Positions 1 through 7,259 of a stretch of 15,113 bases of DNA are shown here, one piece after another (position 1 is the stretch's first letter; every line of letters begins with the position of its first letter). Under the pieces are notes generated by a model. That model was not told the origin of the DNA. It was given only the letters and a program-made list of their open reading frames with translations, and did no database searches. The position numbers and the translations under genes were made by a program. Source of the DNA: Pseudomonadota bacterium (GTDB lineage: Bacteria; Bdellovibrionota_C; UBA2361; OMIW01); assembly GCA_900299205.1 (NCBI GenBank), contig OMIW01000194.1, positions 1 to 15,113 of the forward strand. The letters are read 5' to 3'.

Positions 1-1121
1 TAGGTTGATGATAGCGACAGTCGAATGATACTACTTTCGATGAAGGAGAGTCTCCCCCATCACGGACGTAGATGTCGCGAAATCTGCCGTCATCTACCCA
101 GTCGTTGTGATCGAATCCATTGTAATCGACTCCATTAGTAATCGGGCCCGGCATCAAGTAGTCATCATCATCACCTTGAACCCCATTTTCGCCAAGAATC
201 CCCTCAAACCCAACGGCTTTATAATTAAAATCTTTCTGGGGGGTAATATTTGGTAAAACCCGATACCCGGCACCTGTAAACCCATCAGTGTCATAAACAA
301 GGAATCTTCCGTCGCCCGACAGGAACGGTCGCCGACTATCACTATCTCCTCTTTCTCGGAATCGATCGACAAGCGGAAGGCCTCCCGTTACGACGTCATA
401 CCGAGTATTAGCAACCCGAACAACCTCTTGAACCAACTCCGGCAAACCGGCGGCATCGTATTTGGGAACTCCGTTTTGGTATAATTGTCGCTTTGTGGCA
501 AGTTCAGACAGAGAGGCAAGCAGGGGTCTTATTTGCTGCCCTATCGCGCACGAGGATATGCTTGCCTTGAAAGAAAAGAGCTAGATGATAATTTTGATTG
601 CAAGCTCCTTCTTGACACAGCCTGCTCTTCGGATCGGCCGGTCCAACAGAATCATTAAATTTTTCAAAGGTATCCTTTCCCCTAGTCCCCACCCCATCTG
701 CGCCATTTCGCAGATCAGCAACAAAGGCCACATACCGTCCATCATTGCTCACTGTTGGCTCAAAGCAGTCCACCGGCGAAGGATCGCCTTCCATCGTCAC
801 ACTTATCAGCTCAAGAGATCCCCCCTGCCGATCATATAGATAGACCTGCTTCTTGCCATTCAGCGTGATGGACCCTTTCTGCTGCGTCTGCGCCACCAGA
901 TTTGTCGCGACGGACTCAAATACGACAAATCTGCCGTTCTTGCTCATTTGGGGGTTGTTTATGTCGGCGTTCGCCAACCCACCGCTGCCTGCACCATAGG
1001 CAAAGCTGATTCGGGCCGTGTCATCTGGGGCAAATGGCTGTGCAGAGACTGCCTCCGTCATTACGACCCCTGACGCAACGAGAAATGCTCCTGTTAGGAG
1101 CGCTGAAAAGGTGCGCTTCAT
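1..1121 (-). CDS. TolB-like beta-propeller exported protein, frameshifted and partial
   Basis: The protein is probably periplasmic or secreted. Residues 1-27 form a signal peptide (MKRTFSALL, hydrophobic core, cleavage after AVSA). After it come WD40/PD40-type blade motifs as in TolB: NGRFVVFES at 62-70, VYLYDRQGG near 93, NDGRYVAF at 126-133, ILVRDRAANKT at 189-199. The first frame then stops at 504. The +1 frame continues the same repeat family without a stop to the left window edge, with GDGRFLVYDTDG and RDIYVRDGG blades. Removing one base from the GGGG run at 523-526 joins the two frames into VRDRAANKTLLASLSELA, so I treat 1-1121 as one gene carrying a one-base insertion. The 3' end lies outside the window. 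The ATG has no strong Shine-Dalgarno sequence. The function is unknown beyond a repeat fold that often binds proteins or sugars. Confidence 0.75.
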
Positions 1122-1199
1122 AGACTCTGAGACCCTTTAGTGAACACACGCGTGAGCTATACCACTTACCGGAATCGCGACGTCGAATTAAATGACCTA

Positions 1200-1218
1200 T
1201 TTTCGACACTTTCGAAAA
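1200..1218. repeat. AT-rich inverted repeat upstream of the TolB-like gene
   Basis: Seven-base perfect arms TTTTCGA and TCGAAAA flank a CACTT spacer, and the plus strand continues into a run of eight A. It lies about 80 bases upstream of the TolB-like start and about 145 bases beyond the stop of the RelA/SpoT-like gene. It could be a protein-binding site or a weak AU-rich terminator. The sequence shows only the symmetry. The rest of the 242-base gap (1122-1363) holds no reading frame or clear promoter that I can support. Confidence 0.25.
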
Positions 1219-1363
1219 AAAATAAGGACATTCTTACGTTGGCGAATAGCAACCTCTTTCAACCCCCTGCAACAACGGACTACCTTCTCTGATGGAGCTA
1301 TCCAAATGAGTGTACAGCTATTCGATGCCGTCGCAAGACCCTGAGATTCCTCTCGGACTGGGA

Positions 1364-2485
1364 TTAGGCCCCCGTCTCTGCAGAAATAGTCTCGGACTCA
1401 TCCTCCTCCACCAACACCCGCACTGCTGGATGATGCGGGACAAGAGCCCCCTCCGCACGGAATAACCAACGAAGGAGATCCCGAAAAAAGCTAAAAAGGG
1501 GCAGTTGGGATGCTATTCTATTTCGGACCTCCTCTCGGGTCGCCTTAAAACTCGCGTGGCTCTCCTGTGTCAACTTTTCCCGCTCTCTCAAATAGTTGCG
1601 GAGAGGCTGAATCTGAACTTCGAAGAGACGCCCCCCCCACCCCACCACAAGCTTGATTGCCTTCCAACCTGAATTTTTTGCCCGAGACTCAGATAGATAA
1701 TCCTTCGTCTCAATAATCGTGATTTTTCGCGTCTCAGGACTGGGGGCTACTCCAATGCTCCCAAGAAGGGCGTCGCTCCACTCAAACATTTCAAGTGCAG
1801 CCAACAATCGATAAGCACTCATTTCGTCAGCGACCACCATTTTTAGTCCGAATACATCTTTGACGTATCGACTCAAATGAGAAAGCTGCTTATCGCGGGA
1901 GACCAGCGAATCAAGGTGGAATATTTCATCAACGACCTTATTCCAAATCTCCTCTTCTGCCTTCACCCGCGTCATCAACTTGTGAATATTGAACGTATTG
2001 TATCCCCGAGGTTGATACTCAACGACGTTGGATATCAGGGCTGGTACCCCCCAGCCCTCTCCATCGAAATACCGGAGTTTGCGGAGCTGTCGTGTACCCA
2101 GATCCAGATCGGTCGTCGCATACAACTCCTCAAGAGTAAGGGTCTGAGAGAGAGTAAATCGCTCTCTCGACTGAGGTACCTCGCCGATGACGACGCTACT
2201 GATCTCCACAAGAGCCTGTATATCTTCCCCCTCTCCGAGCAACGACGAAAAAAGAAGCGCCATTCGGTGAAGCGCCTCTTCGCCTCGGCGGATCATTGCA
2301 CCAAAACTTTTCTGGATACTATCAACGGTTGATCGTTGGAAGGTAAGAGTGACTATCCGCCCCTCCTCCCGTAACGACTCGCGGGCAATCTGCAAGGAGG
2401 TAACCAATTCGTTCAGATGTCGGTCTAGGGTGACCATCCACAACGGACTGTGCCCTAAATGAGGTGTGAGAGGGTGTTCTTCCAC
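1364..2485 (-). CDS. RelA/SpoT-type nucleotidyltransferase domain protein (putative (p)ppGpp synthetase-like)
   Basis: This 373-residue protein starts with GTG; an in-frame TAA lies four codons upstream, and M17 (ATG) is an alternative start. The C-terminal half matches the RelA/SpoT synthetase core. TRVKAEEEIWNK at 172-183 corresponds to the ATP-binding RxKxxxSxxxK motif, keeping R173, K175 and K183 but with E179 for Ser. YVKDVFGLK at 207-215 holds the metal-binding Asp (D210). KDYL at 261 and NSGWKAIK at 271-278 match KDYI and NGYQSLH, with Trp for the guanine-stacking Tyr. FEVQIQP at 288-294 holds the catalytic Glu (E289), and H310 with FK follows. No HD hydrolase motif is visible in residues 1-170, which look helical and which I do not recognise. 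The C-terminal tail is acidic. If active it would transfer pyrophosphate to a nucleotide, but the divergence leaves the substrate open. Confidence 0.68.
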   Translation of the reverse strand: MEEHPLTPHLGHSPLWMVTLDRHLNELVTSLQIARESLREEGRIVTLTFQRSTVDSIQKSFGAMIRRGEEALHRMALLFSSLLGEGEDIQALVEISSVVIGEVPQSRERFTLSQTLTLEELYATTDLDLGTRQLRKLRYFDGEGWGVPALISNVVEYQPRGYNTFNIHKLMTRVKAEEEIWNKVVDEIFHLDSLVSRDKQLSHLSRYVKDVFGLKMVVADEMSAYRLLAALEMFEWSDALLGSIGVAPSPETRKITIIETKDYLSESRAKNSGWKAIKLVVGWGGRLFEVQIQPLRNYLREREKLTQESHASFKATREEVRNRIASQLPLFSFFRDLLRWLFRAEGALVPHHPAVRVLVEEDESETISAETGA

Positions 2486-2551
2486 AAAGCCTATTTATCG
2501 ATTCGTTACAACTGGCTACCCAAAATTGTCCAAATTACTCTTCTTGCCTAG

Positions 2552-2998
2552 TCATCCTCGCTTCGTCATTACCCCTACCCCGTCATCAAATACAAGACTC
2601 CCCCCTCGGTAGCCGACATAGATAATAATCCCCCCGAGAAAAACAACTGCAAGAGCATACCCGGTCGCGGCGATAGCGTCGGCTCGTTTTTTCGCGACCA
2701 TTCGGGCCCCGGCGACTACCGGCAGAATAAACACGGCCCAACGGCCCAGCGAATGATGATCGGCAATCCTCCCTGAAACTGCGCCATCATGAGGTGGATA
2801 CAAGAAACCGTCCGCTAGATAACCCGATAAAAAGGTTGCCAAAATGGCGGCACACAACCCCCAGAAAACCCATCGAGCCTCATTTGAAGGCTTGCGCGTT
2901 CGCCAGAGCGAAACTCCATCAAGCGCTCCGAGGAGCAGCCAAAATGCGAGCGAACAACCACTGATGGCAGGGTGAAGACGAGAGATTACCGATATCAC
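2552..2998 (-). CDS. DUF2231 family integral membrane protein
   Basis: This 148-residue inner-membrane protein has four predicted hydrophobic segments, near residues 14-31, 42-64, 85-101 and 109-130. Family marks are the early LHP, the GALDG in helix 1, the HH pair at 81-82 before helix 3, and the C-terminal GYRGGSLVFDDGVGV, which is very close to the usual DUF2231 ending. The family is uncharacterised; some members sit next to cytochromes or metal-handling genes. The first start codon in frame is GTG, with only a poor ribosome site; the frame is open further upstream but offers no ATG or GTG. The gene follows the PP2C phosphatase gene by about 70 bases on the same strand and may be co-transcribed with it. 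Confidence 0.8.
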   Translation of the reverse strand: MISVISRLHPAISGCSLAFWLLLGALDGVSLWRTRKPSNEARWVFWGLCAAILATFLSGYLADGFLYPPHDGAVSGRIADHHSLGRWAVFILPVVAGARMVAKKRADAIAATGYALAVVFLGGIIIYVGYRGGSLVFDDGVGVMTKRG

Positions 2999-3069
2999 AC
3001 GACTCGTTCGTAAAAGACAAATGAACCCTGCTCGCTTTCGATCAAGGCTCGACTTAAGCCCTTGAAAGT

Positions 3070-4200
3070 TTACTTTTTCTGAAGCGCAAGAACCGTAACA
3101 TCGTCATTAAGACGCTTTCCATCCAGGAATCCAATGACATCCTCCTCCAGAATCGCTCCTATCGAGCGACCGTCCTCACCCGCCTCAACTATTGCCTGCC
3201 CAATCCGGTCGACTCCGTACCTCGCTCCATCTCTATTTGCTGTTTCGGTCAAGCCATCAGAGGTGAGAAGGAGGACATCCCCCGGCTCCAAGGTAAGTGC
3301 GTAGGGAGCATACATGACATCCTCGTCGACCCCCACCGGCAGGCCCCGAGCGCCCACCTCGCGACATTCCCCTGAATGTCGTTTCACCAAGACTGCCGGG
3401 GGAATCCCTCCGTGCGCCAGCTGAACCTCGCTCGTCTTCGGATCGTAGCTCGCGATCGCAATCGCGATGTACCGGCCCTCTGGAAGCTGGGGCGTAAGAA
3501 TTTTGTTTACATCACTCATCAGATCGACCGCCTGCTCTGCCTGACTCACCGAGAGTGCCAATTTGACCATACTGCACAACAGCGCTGCGGCTATTCCATG
3601 GCCCGTCACATCGATTACTACGAGCTGAAGACTACCATCCGGGAGAATACGACAGAAATAAGCATCACCCGCGACCTGTTCCATTGGACGGTACCATACC
3701 GTCACCTTTACGTCATCATTAGACGGAAGAGCGGAAGGAAGCAGCGCGTGCTGAATCGATTTTGCCTCGGCAAGCTCACGCGCATACCGATTATTGAGGT
3801 CCTTCAACATCGCATTACGCTCTCGAAGCGTCGCTTCGTGATCGTCCGCTCCTTTCAGCTTTTTAACCCGAAGAAGCACCGCAGCCTTACTCGCTACTGC
3901 CCCGGGATTGGTAGAAACAGGTACCACTTCCTCGTGGTTAAGGTGGACCTCCCCCGGATCACCGTCAACGAGGCGAATCAGAGGAACCTCCCTCGTTGCG
4001 GGAAACGCTCGCAAAAAGTAACGAACATCGAGGGCATGAGGGTAGGTAGCCTCGTTCAGGATGACTAAATCAGTTTCAGTAGATTGAAAAACCTGAAGGG
4101 GAGCTAGTCCCGTGTCTGGGCAGATAACGCTGTATCCGAGAAAGGTAAGAAGGTTGTGAATCTTCCCCCCCGAGTCATCGAGGAGCATTATGGTATCCAT
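3070..4200 (-). CDS. PP2C-type (RsbU/SpoIIE) serine phosphatase with degenerate receiver domain
   Basis: 376 residues from the ATG preceded by GAGGG at 7-base spacing; upstream TTG and ATG starts would add 12-14 residues. Residues 1-115 resemble a CheY-like receiver: the acidic pair DD sits at 8-9, but the phosphoacceptor position in LVILNEA is N49 and no clear conserved Lys follows. A predicted signalling helix or coiled coil spans about 124-152. The rest is a SpoIIE/RsbU phosphatase domain with GDAYF at 178, VVIDVTGHG at 194-202, LLLTSDGLTE at 310-319 and NDDVTVLAL at 365. The metal-binding aspartates D179, D197, D315 and D367 are all present, so catalysis is expected. The family dephosphorylates anti-sigma-factor antagonists (STAS proteins) in partner switching; no STAS or RsbW-like gene lies in this window. 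Confidence 0.88.
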   Translation of the reverse strand: MDTIMLLDDSGGKIHNLLTFLGYSVICPDTGLAPLQVFQSTETDLVILNEATYPHALDVRYFLRAFPATREVPLIRLVDGDPGEVHLNHEEVVPVSTNPGAVASKAAVLLRVKKLKGADDHEATLRERNAMLKDLNNRYARELAEAKSIQHALLPSALPSNDDVKVTVWYRPMEQVAGDAYFCRILPDGSLQLVVIDVTGHGIAAALLCSMVKLALSVSQAEQAVDLMSDVNKILTPQLPEGRYIAIAIASYDPKTSEVQLAHGGIPPAVLVKRHSGECREVGARGLPVGVDEDVMYAPYALTLEPGDVLLLTSDGLTETANRDGARYGVDRIGQAIVEAGEDGRSIGAILEEDVIGFLDGKRLNDDVTVLALQKK

Positions 4201-4363
4201 CCTTGAACCCTCTTCGACGGGGGATCGGTGGCTCATCGACAACTAGCCAATCCCTTTCGGACCTCCTGGCCGCACTCGCGCCCCGAGAACCGTTACTCAC
4301 TTAATTTGCCGCTACGGGAGGAGGATCGACAAAGGGAGGCTGCCTCTTGAGAGATTTTGTTCT

Positions 4364-4969
4364 TTATTTTCGGATGGGAACGCCTCTCGGTTCGCCCTCG
4401 ATCGCGACACCCTTTCCTTTTGGCAAGGAGCGTTGGTCATTCGCAGGAGGAGGGGGAAGGGGAAGTCGCCACTCGGGACCCACCTCATTCAGAACCCCCA
4501 TCTCGACAAATAATGTATCCTCAGGCCCACCCCACTCCCCCGCTGCGAGCCTCGCCCGAAAATAGGGGAGGGGTGCGACCGCTGGCCCCTGCACTACTTC
4601 TCCGGTGAGACGATAGAGTGAGCCAGAAAAGGGGGAAGATAAGAAACGTTCTCCTCTTTCCTCAACGAGGACAAGAGGGGACAGATCAGAGGTACATTCG
4701 GTGCTCATCACCGAGAGCCCCCGCTCATCAGAACGAATTAAGATTCTAGAATCTGCGAGGAGAATCTCTCGGTTAGCGAGCAGAGAGGCCACTGACCCAA
4801 CCCGCATCACCCCAGCTGGTCGGTGGAGATGGCGGCCCTTGCACCCACTGAGGCCGAGGGCGAATGCTATGATCAACAGGCCTGCGATGAACAGTCCCGC
4901 CCAGACAAGGTTAGCCTTCACTCGAGAGCTGCGATCACCCTCCACAGGAGCACCGGCGCCGCCGTGCAC
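4364..4969 (-). CDS. Membrane-anchored Rieske-fold protein lacking the [2Fe-2S] ligands
   Basis: 201 residues from a GTG preceded by AGGGGAGGA, a strong ribosome site; a GTG nine codons upstream would overlap the previous gene. Residues 17-43 are one hydrophobic segment ending in LSGC, which fits either a transmembrane anchor or a lipobox with C43 lipidated. Residues 54-143 follow a Rieske domain: VGSVASLL at its start, a strand RILIRSDERGLSV, then box 1 as CTSDLS (92-97) where CTHLGC is expected, and box 2 as SPFSGS (112-117) where CPCHGS is expected, ending YRLTGEVVQGPAVAPLP. Of the four usual ligands only C92 remains, and both disulfide cysteines are gone, so the usual cluster should not form. 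The tail after 145 is Pro- and Gly-rich. It is the last gene of the dtxR-tgt operon, 15 bases after the preceding gene. Confidence 0.65.
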   Translation of the reverse strand: MHGGAGAPVEGDRSSRVKANLVWAGLFIAGLLIIAFALGLSGCKGRHLHRPAGVMRVGSVASLLANREILLADSRILIRSDERGLSVMSTECTSDLSPLVLVEERGERFLSSPFSGSLYRLTGEVVQGPAVAPLPYFRARLAAGEWGGPEDTLFVEMGVLNEVGPEWRLPLPPPPANDQRSLPKGKGVAIEGEPRGVPIRK

Positions 4970-4983
4970 CGATCCTCCCCTCT

Positions 4984-5355
4984 TTACTGCACCCACGGAA
5001 GCTGCTCTCGCAAACTCTCAATGAGAGCGGGGACGGAGGTATCGGGGGGAGCGATAACAACCCCCCCCTGGACCCGGTGCGCCAGCCGTTTTAAAACTCG
5101 CTCGGGCCCTTGCTGAGAATCCCTCACCCGCAACCGACGCAGTCTGTCTCCCCCGACCAATTCGAGGTAATCCTCGAGCTCGGAACGCTCCGTCGCGAGG
5201 ATGATAAGACGGTGTCCATTTATCGTAACCGCCGCGGGGTGACTACCTTTGAAGGGGGCAAATAACTGGCTCATGTCCTCAAGGTAACCCTCAAGACGTC
5301 TCTTTTCAACCACCTTATTCGAGCCTTTGCAAAAACTATCTTCCCTCTTTTCCAT
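4984..5355 (-). CDS. Hypothetical protein downstream of tgt
   Basis: I do not recognise this 123-residue protein. It is charged and probably cytoplasmic, with no signal peptide or membrane segment. It looks like an alpha/beta domain: a strand with AVTINGHRLIILAT, then helix ELEDYLELV, then RLRRLRV, and a final strand GGVVIAPP followed by a helix SVPALIESLREQL. Its start overlaps the end of tgt by 20 bases, so coupling is likely. The ATG chosen has only GGCGGA close by. An ATG at 5274 preceded by TTGAGGAC is an alternative that would give 96 residues, and the frame also opens further upstream inside tgt. It sits between tgt and the Rieske-like gene in one operon. Confidence 0.6.
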   Translation of the reverse strand: MEKREDSFCKGSNKVVEKRRLEGYLEDMSQLFAPFKGSHPAAVTINGHRLIILATERSELEDYLELVGGDRLRRLRVRDSQQGPERVLKRLAHRVQGGVVIAPPDTSVPALIESLREQLPWVQ

Positions 5356-6481
5356 TCCGCCATCGATGCCGTACCTCTCGATGGAGCTCTGAAAAAGCAC
5401 CCACTTCAATAGATCGCCGGATCGCCCGCATCAGGGTAAGATAGTGAGTCACGTTGTGAAGTGAGAGTAGCTGTGGTCCAAGCATCTCCTCCACCTTGAA
5501 GAGGTGGTGAAGGTACGCCCGGGAATATCGACGACACGCGAGGCATCGACAGCTCTCATCCAGAGGTACGTCACTGCGAGCCCAGCACGCATTCCGTATG
5601 TTGAGATACGGGTGCTCGCCCGTCAGAAAAGCCCGCCCGAAGCGACCCGCCCTGGTCGGCATCACACAATCAAAGAGGTCCACCCCCTGTGACACCGCTT
5701 CCACGATATCCCCGGGCGTTCCTACTCCCATTAAATAACGAATCTTGTCCGCCGGAAGTTGCTGCGGATGATATGATAGCACCTCATACATCACCTCCTG
5801 CGGCTCTCCAACACTCAGTCCACCAATCGCATACCCATCAAACCCGATCTGAGTCAGCGCATCGATTGATTCCCCTCGCAACTCCCGGTACTTACCCCCC
5901 TGAGTAATACCAAAGAGAGCGGTTTCAGGTCGGGCTCGGGCATCGGCGCACCGTTTTTCCCAACGAAGGGTCCGCTGTAAAGACCGCGCAACCCCGTCAT
6001 AGTCGAGTTCCGCCGCAGGACACTCATCAAACGCCATCGCAATATCGACCCCGAGCTCCTCCTGAATAGCAACCGAGCGTTCAGGCGTCAGCAAAATGTC
6101 CGCGCCATCAAGATGCGACCGAAAGCGCACCCCCTCCTCCGAGATCGCCCGAATACTTTGAAGGCTAAACACCTGATAGCCCCCGCTGTCGCTCAGGATC
6201 GGCCCTTCCCAGCTGCAAAAGCGATGGATGCCCCCGAGAGCTCCAATCAGCGGTGAGCCGGGCCGAAGGTGGAGATGATAGGTGTTTACCAGTGTTACTT
6301 CTGCTCCAGCCTCCCGTAGCCGCTCATGATCAATCCCCTTTACTGACGCCTTGGTTCCAACCGGCATGAAAGCCGGGGTTTGGAAGCTCCCATGGATACG
6401 GGTGCGATACGCACCTCGGCGAGCTCGACCGTCCTGACACCAGAGACTAAACGGGTCGTGCCCTGTTGAGATCTCTACCAC
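5336..6481 (-). CDS. tgt: Queuine/preQ1 tRNA-guanine transglycosylase
   Basis: Tgt exchanges the guanine at wobble position 34 of GUN-anticodon tRNAs for preQ1, the committed step of queuosine insertion. The 381-residue length is normal. Visible motifs are LVNTYHLHLRPG (64-75), LSDSGGYQVFSL (96-107) with the general-base D98, AMAFDECP (148-155), GITQGG (191-196), YAIGGLSVGEP (217-227), YLMGVGTP (249-256) and FDCVMPTRAGR (270-280) with the nucleophile D271. The zinc site is C311, C313, C316 and H342. The GTG start has an excellent AGGAGG five bases upstream, and that ribosome site overlaps the stop codon of the dtxR-like gene (9-base gap), so both are expected on one transcript. queA, the later pathway enzyme, is 1.8 kb away on the other side of cheV. 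Confidence 0.97.
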   Translation of the reverse strand: MVEISTGHDPFSLWCQDGRARRGAYRTRIHGSFQTPAFMPVGTKASVKGIDHERLREAGAEVTLVNTYHLHLRPGSPLIGALGGIHRFCSWEGPILSDSGGYQVFSLQSIRAISEEGVRFRSHLDGADILLTPERSVAIQEELGVDIAMAFDECPAAELDYDGVARSLQRTLRWEKRCADARARPETALFGITQGGKYRELRGESIDALTQIGFDGYAIGGLSVGEPQEVMYEVLSYHPQQLPADKIRYLMGVGTPGDIVEAVSQGVDLFDCVMPTRAGRFGRAFLTGEHPYLNIRNACWARSDVPLDESCRCLACRRYSRAYLHHLFKVEEMLGPQLLSLHNVTHYLTLMRAIRRSIEVGAFSELHREVRHRWRNGKEGR

Positions 6482-6490
6482 ACGCGCCTC

Positions 6491-6910
6491 CTAGTCCTGA
6501 CGATGCCCTTGAACGGCGACATCGGCGAGATACTGCTTGAGCTTTATCAGGCTTTCGTCACTCAACAGATGCTCCGTTTTGCATGCATCTATTTCTGCCT
6601 GCTCAGTTCCAACCCCGATCACTTCGTGGAACAACCTAAAGAGAACTGCCCTTCTGTCGAGAACTCCTGCGACAAGTTTTTCCCCTTCACTCGTCATTAC
6701 CAGGAATTTATTCGGGTCCATATCGACTAGACCGCGCCCTTTGAGCCCCTTGATGTTCGCCGACGCACTGCCCGTTGTTATATCGAGATGGCGGGCGACA
6801 TCGCTAACGCGCACATATCCCTGGGTATCTCGTATCTCTTTTATCGCCATCAGGTGATGGGCAGCACTATGGGTAAGCTTATTTTCCTCAAACAGCTTCC
6901 AAATCTCCAT
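6491..6910 (-). CDS. DtxR/MntR-family metal-dependent transcriptional regulator
   Basis: A 139-residue repressor without the C-terminal SH3-like domain, the size of MntR. The N-terminal winged helix-turn-helix spans about 14-75 (GYVRVSDVARHLDITTGSAS, then IKGLKGRGLV). The dimerisation and metal domain follows, with IGVGTEQAEIDACKTEHLLSDE at about 98-119. Aligned by eye to DtxR, the primary metal site is kept as M21, C110, E113 and H114. The conserved ancillary-site His (H79 in DtxR, H77 in MntR) is replaced by A88. M21 and C110 favour an iron-type rather than a manganese-type site, but this is inference. ATG start, with GGGGGGC about seven bases upstream. It is the first gene of a probable operon with tgt, the 123-residue protein and the Rieske-like protein. 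Confidence 0.88.
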   Translation of the reverse strand: MEIWKLFEENKLTHSAAHHLMAIKEIRDTQGYVRVSDVARHLDITTGSASANIKGLKGRGLVDMDPNKFLVMTSEGEKLVAGVLDRRAVLFRLFHEVIGVGTEQAEIDACKTEHLLSDESLIKLKQYLADVAVQGHRQD

Positions 6911-7259
6911 CGGTTTGCCCCCCGTATTTCCGTTTTCCTCTCTTAGCCGTCGAGCTAATTTGTAACATGGTCACCTGAAGCCCCCTAAAAATCAAGGCGA
7001 AGGATTCCGAATGAGCCTCGGGAGCTTGGAGCAAACTCGATAAAATCAGGCACTTAACCTCTACCTTCAGAGTTATCCCTCGGTTCGCGGGCGAGTTGTT
7101 TCAGATGACCCCTCCGAACACCTTGTAAACACTTCCTCAATCCCGAAGAAATTTTACTCTCAACACTTTTTCCCTTAATCCGCGGGTCAAATCGTCCGAT
7201 GAACCAGAGTAATGGGGAGCGTAAATTTGCCCCTCGGGTTGTTTTTTCGGAGAGCGATC
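6911..7259. other. Intergenic region between the divergent dtxR-like gene and cheV
   Basis: This 349-base stretch separates two divergently read genes and must carry both promoters. I find no protein-coding frame that looks real and no RNA gene. The only supported elements are a short inverted repeat near the dtxR-like start (6943-6958) and the ribosome site of cheV (GGAGAG, seven bases before its ATG). Several AT-rich stretches (TAAAAT at 7041, TTTACT near 7152) could be promoter parts, but none comes with a good partner hexamer at normal spacing. Confidence 0.5.
6943..6958. promoter_or_regulatory. Candidate operator (inverted repeat) upstream of the dtxR-like gene
   Basis: Perfect five-base arms TTAGC and GCTAA around a six-base spacer, ending 33 bases from the start of the dtxR-like gene. 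The TTAGc...gCTAA layout recalls the outer parts of DtxR-type boxes (TTAGG...CCTAA). Autoregulation is common in this family. The arms are short and chance occurrence is quite possible, so this is a candidate only. Confidence 0.35.

Noticed and set aside
154-372. 72-codon minus-strand open frame
   Set aside because: It is in a different frame from the TolB-like continuation, which covers the same bases with clear propeller motifs.
1340-1356. Hairpin-like GAGATTCCTCTC just beyond the RelA/SpoT-like stop
   Set aside because: Only four continuous pairs plus a bulge, and no T-run follows on the minus strand, so I do not call a terminator.
3376-4068. 230-codon open frame on the plus strand
   Set aside because: It lies wholly inside the PP2C phosphatase gene, and its translation is rich in Arg, His and Ile with no domain pattern, as expected for an antisense shadow.
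4201-4363. Short CTCG/CGAG and GAGG/CCTC pairings in the gap between the Rieske-like and PP2C genes
   Set aside because: Stems of four pairs without T-runs are expected by chance. I see no supported regulatory element in this gap.
7036-7043. Possible sigma-28 -10 (CTCGATAA) upstream of cheV
   Set aside because: It matches six of eight bases, but there is no TAAA-type -35 at the right spacing, and it lies more than 200 bases from the cheV start.
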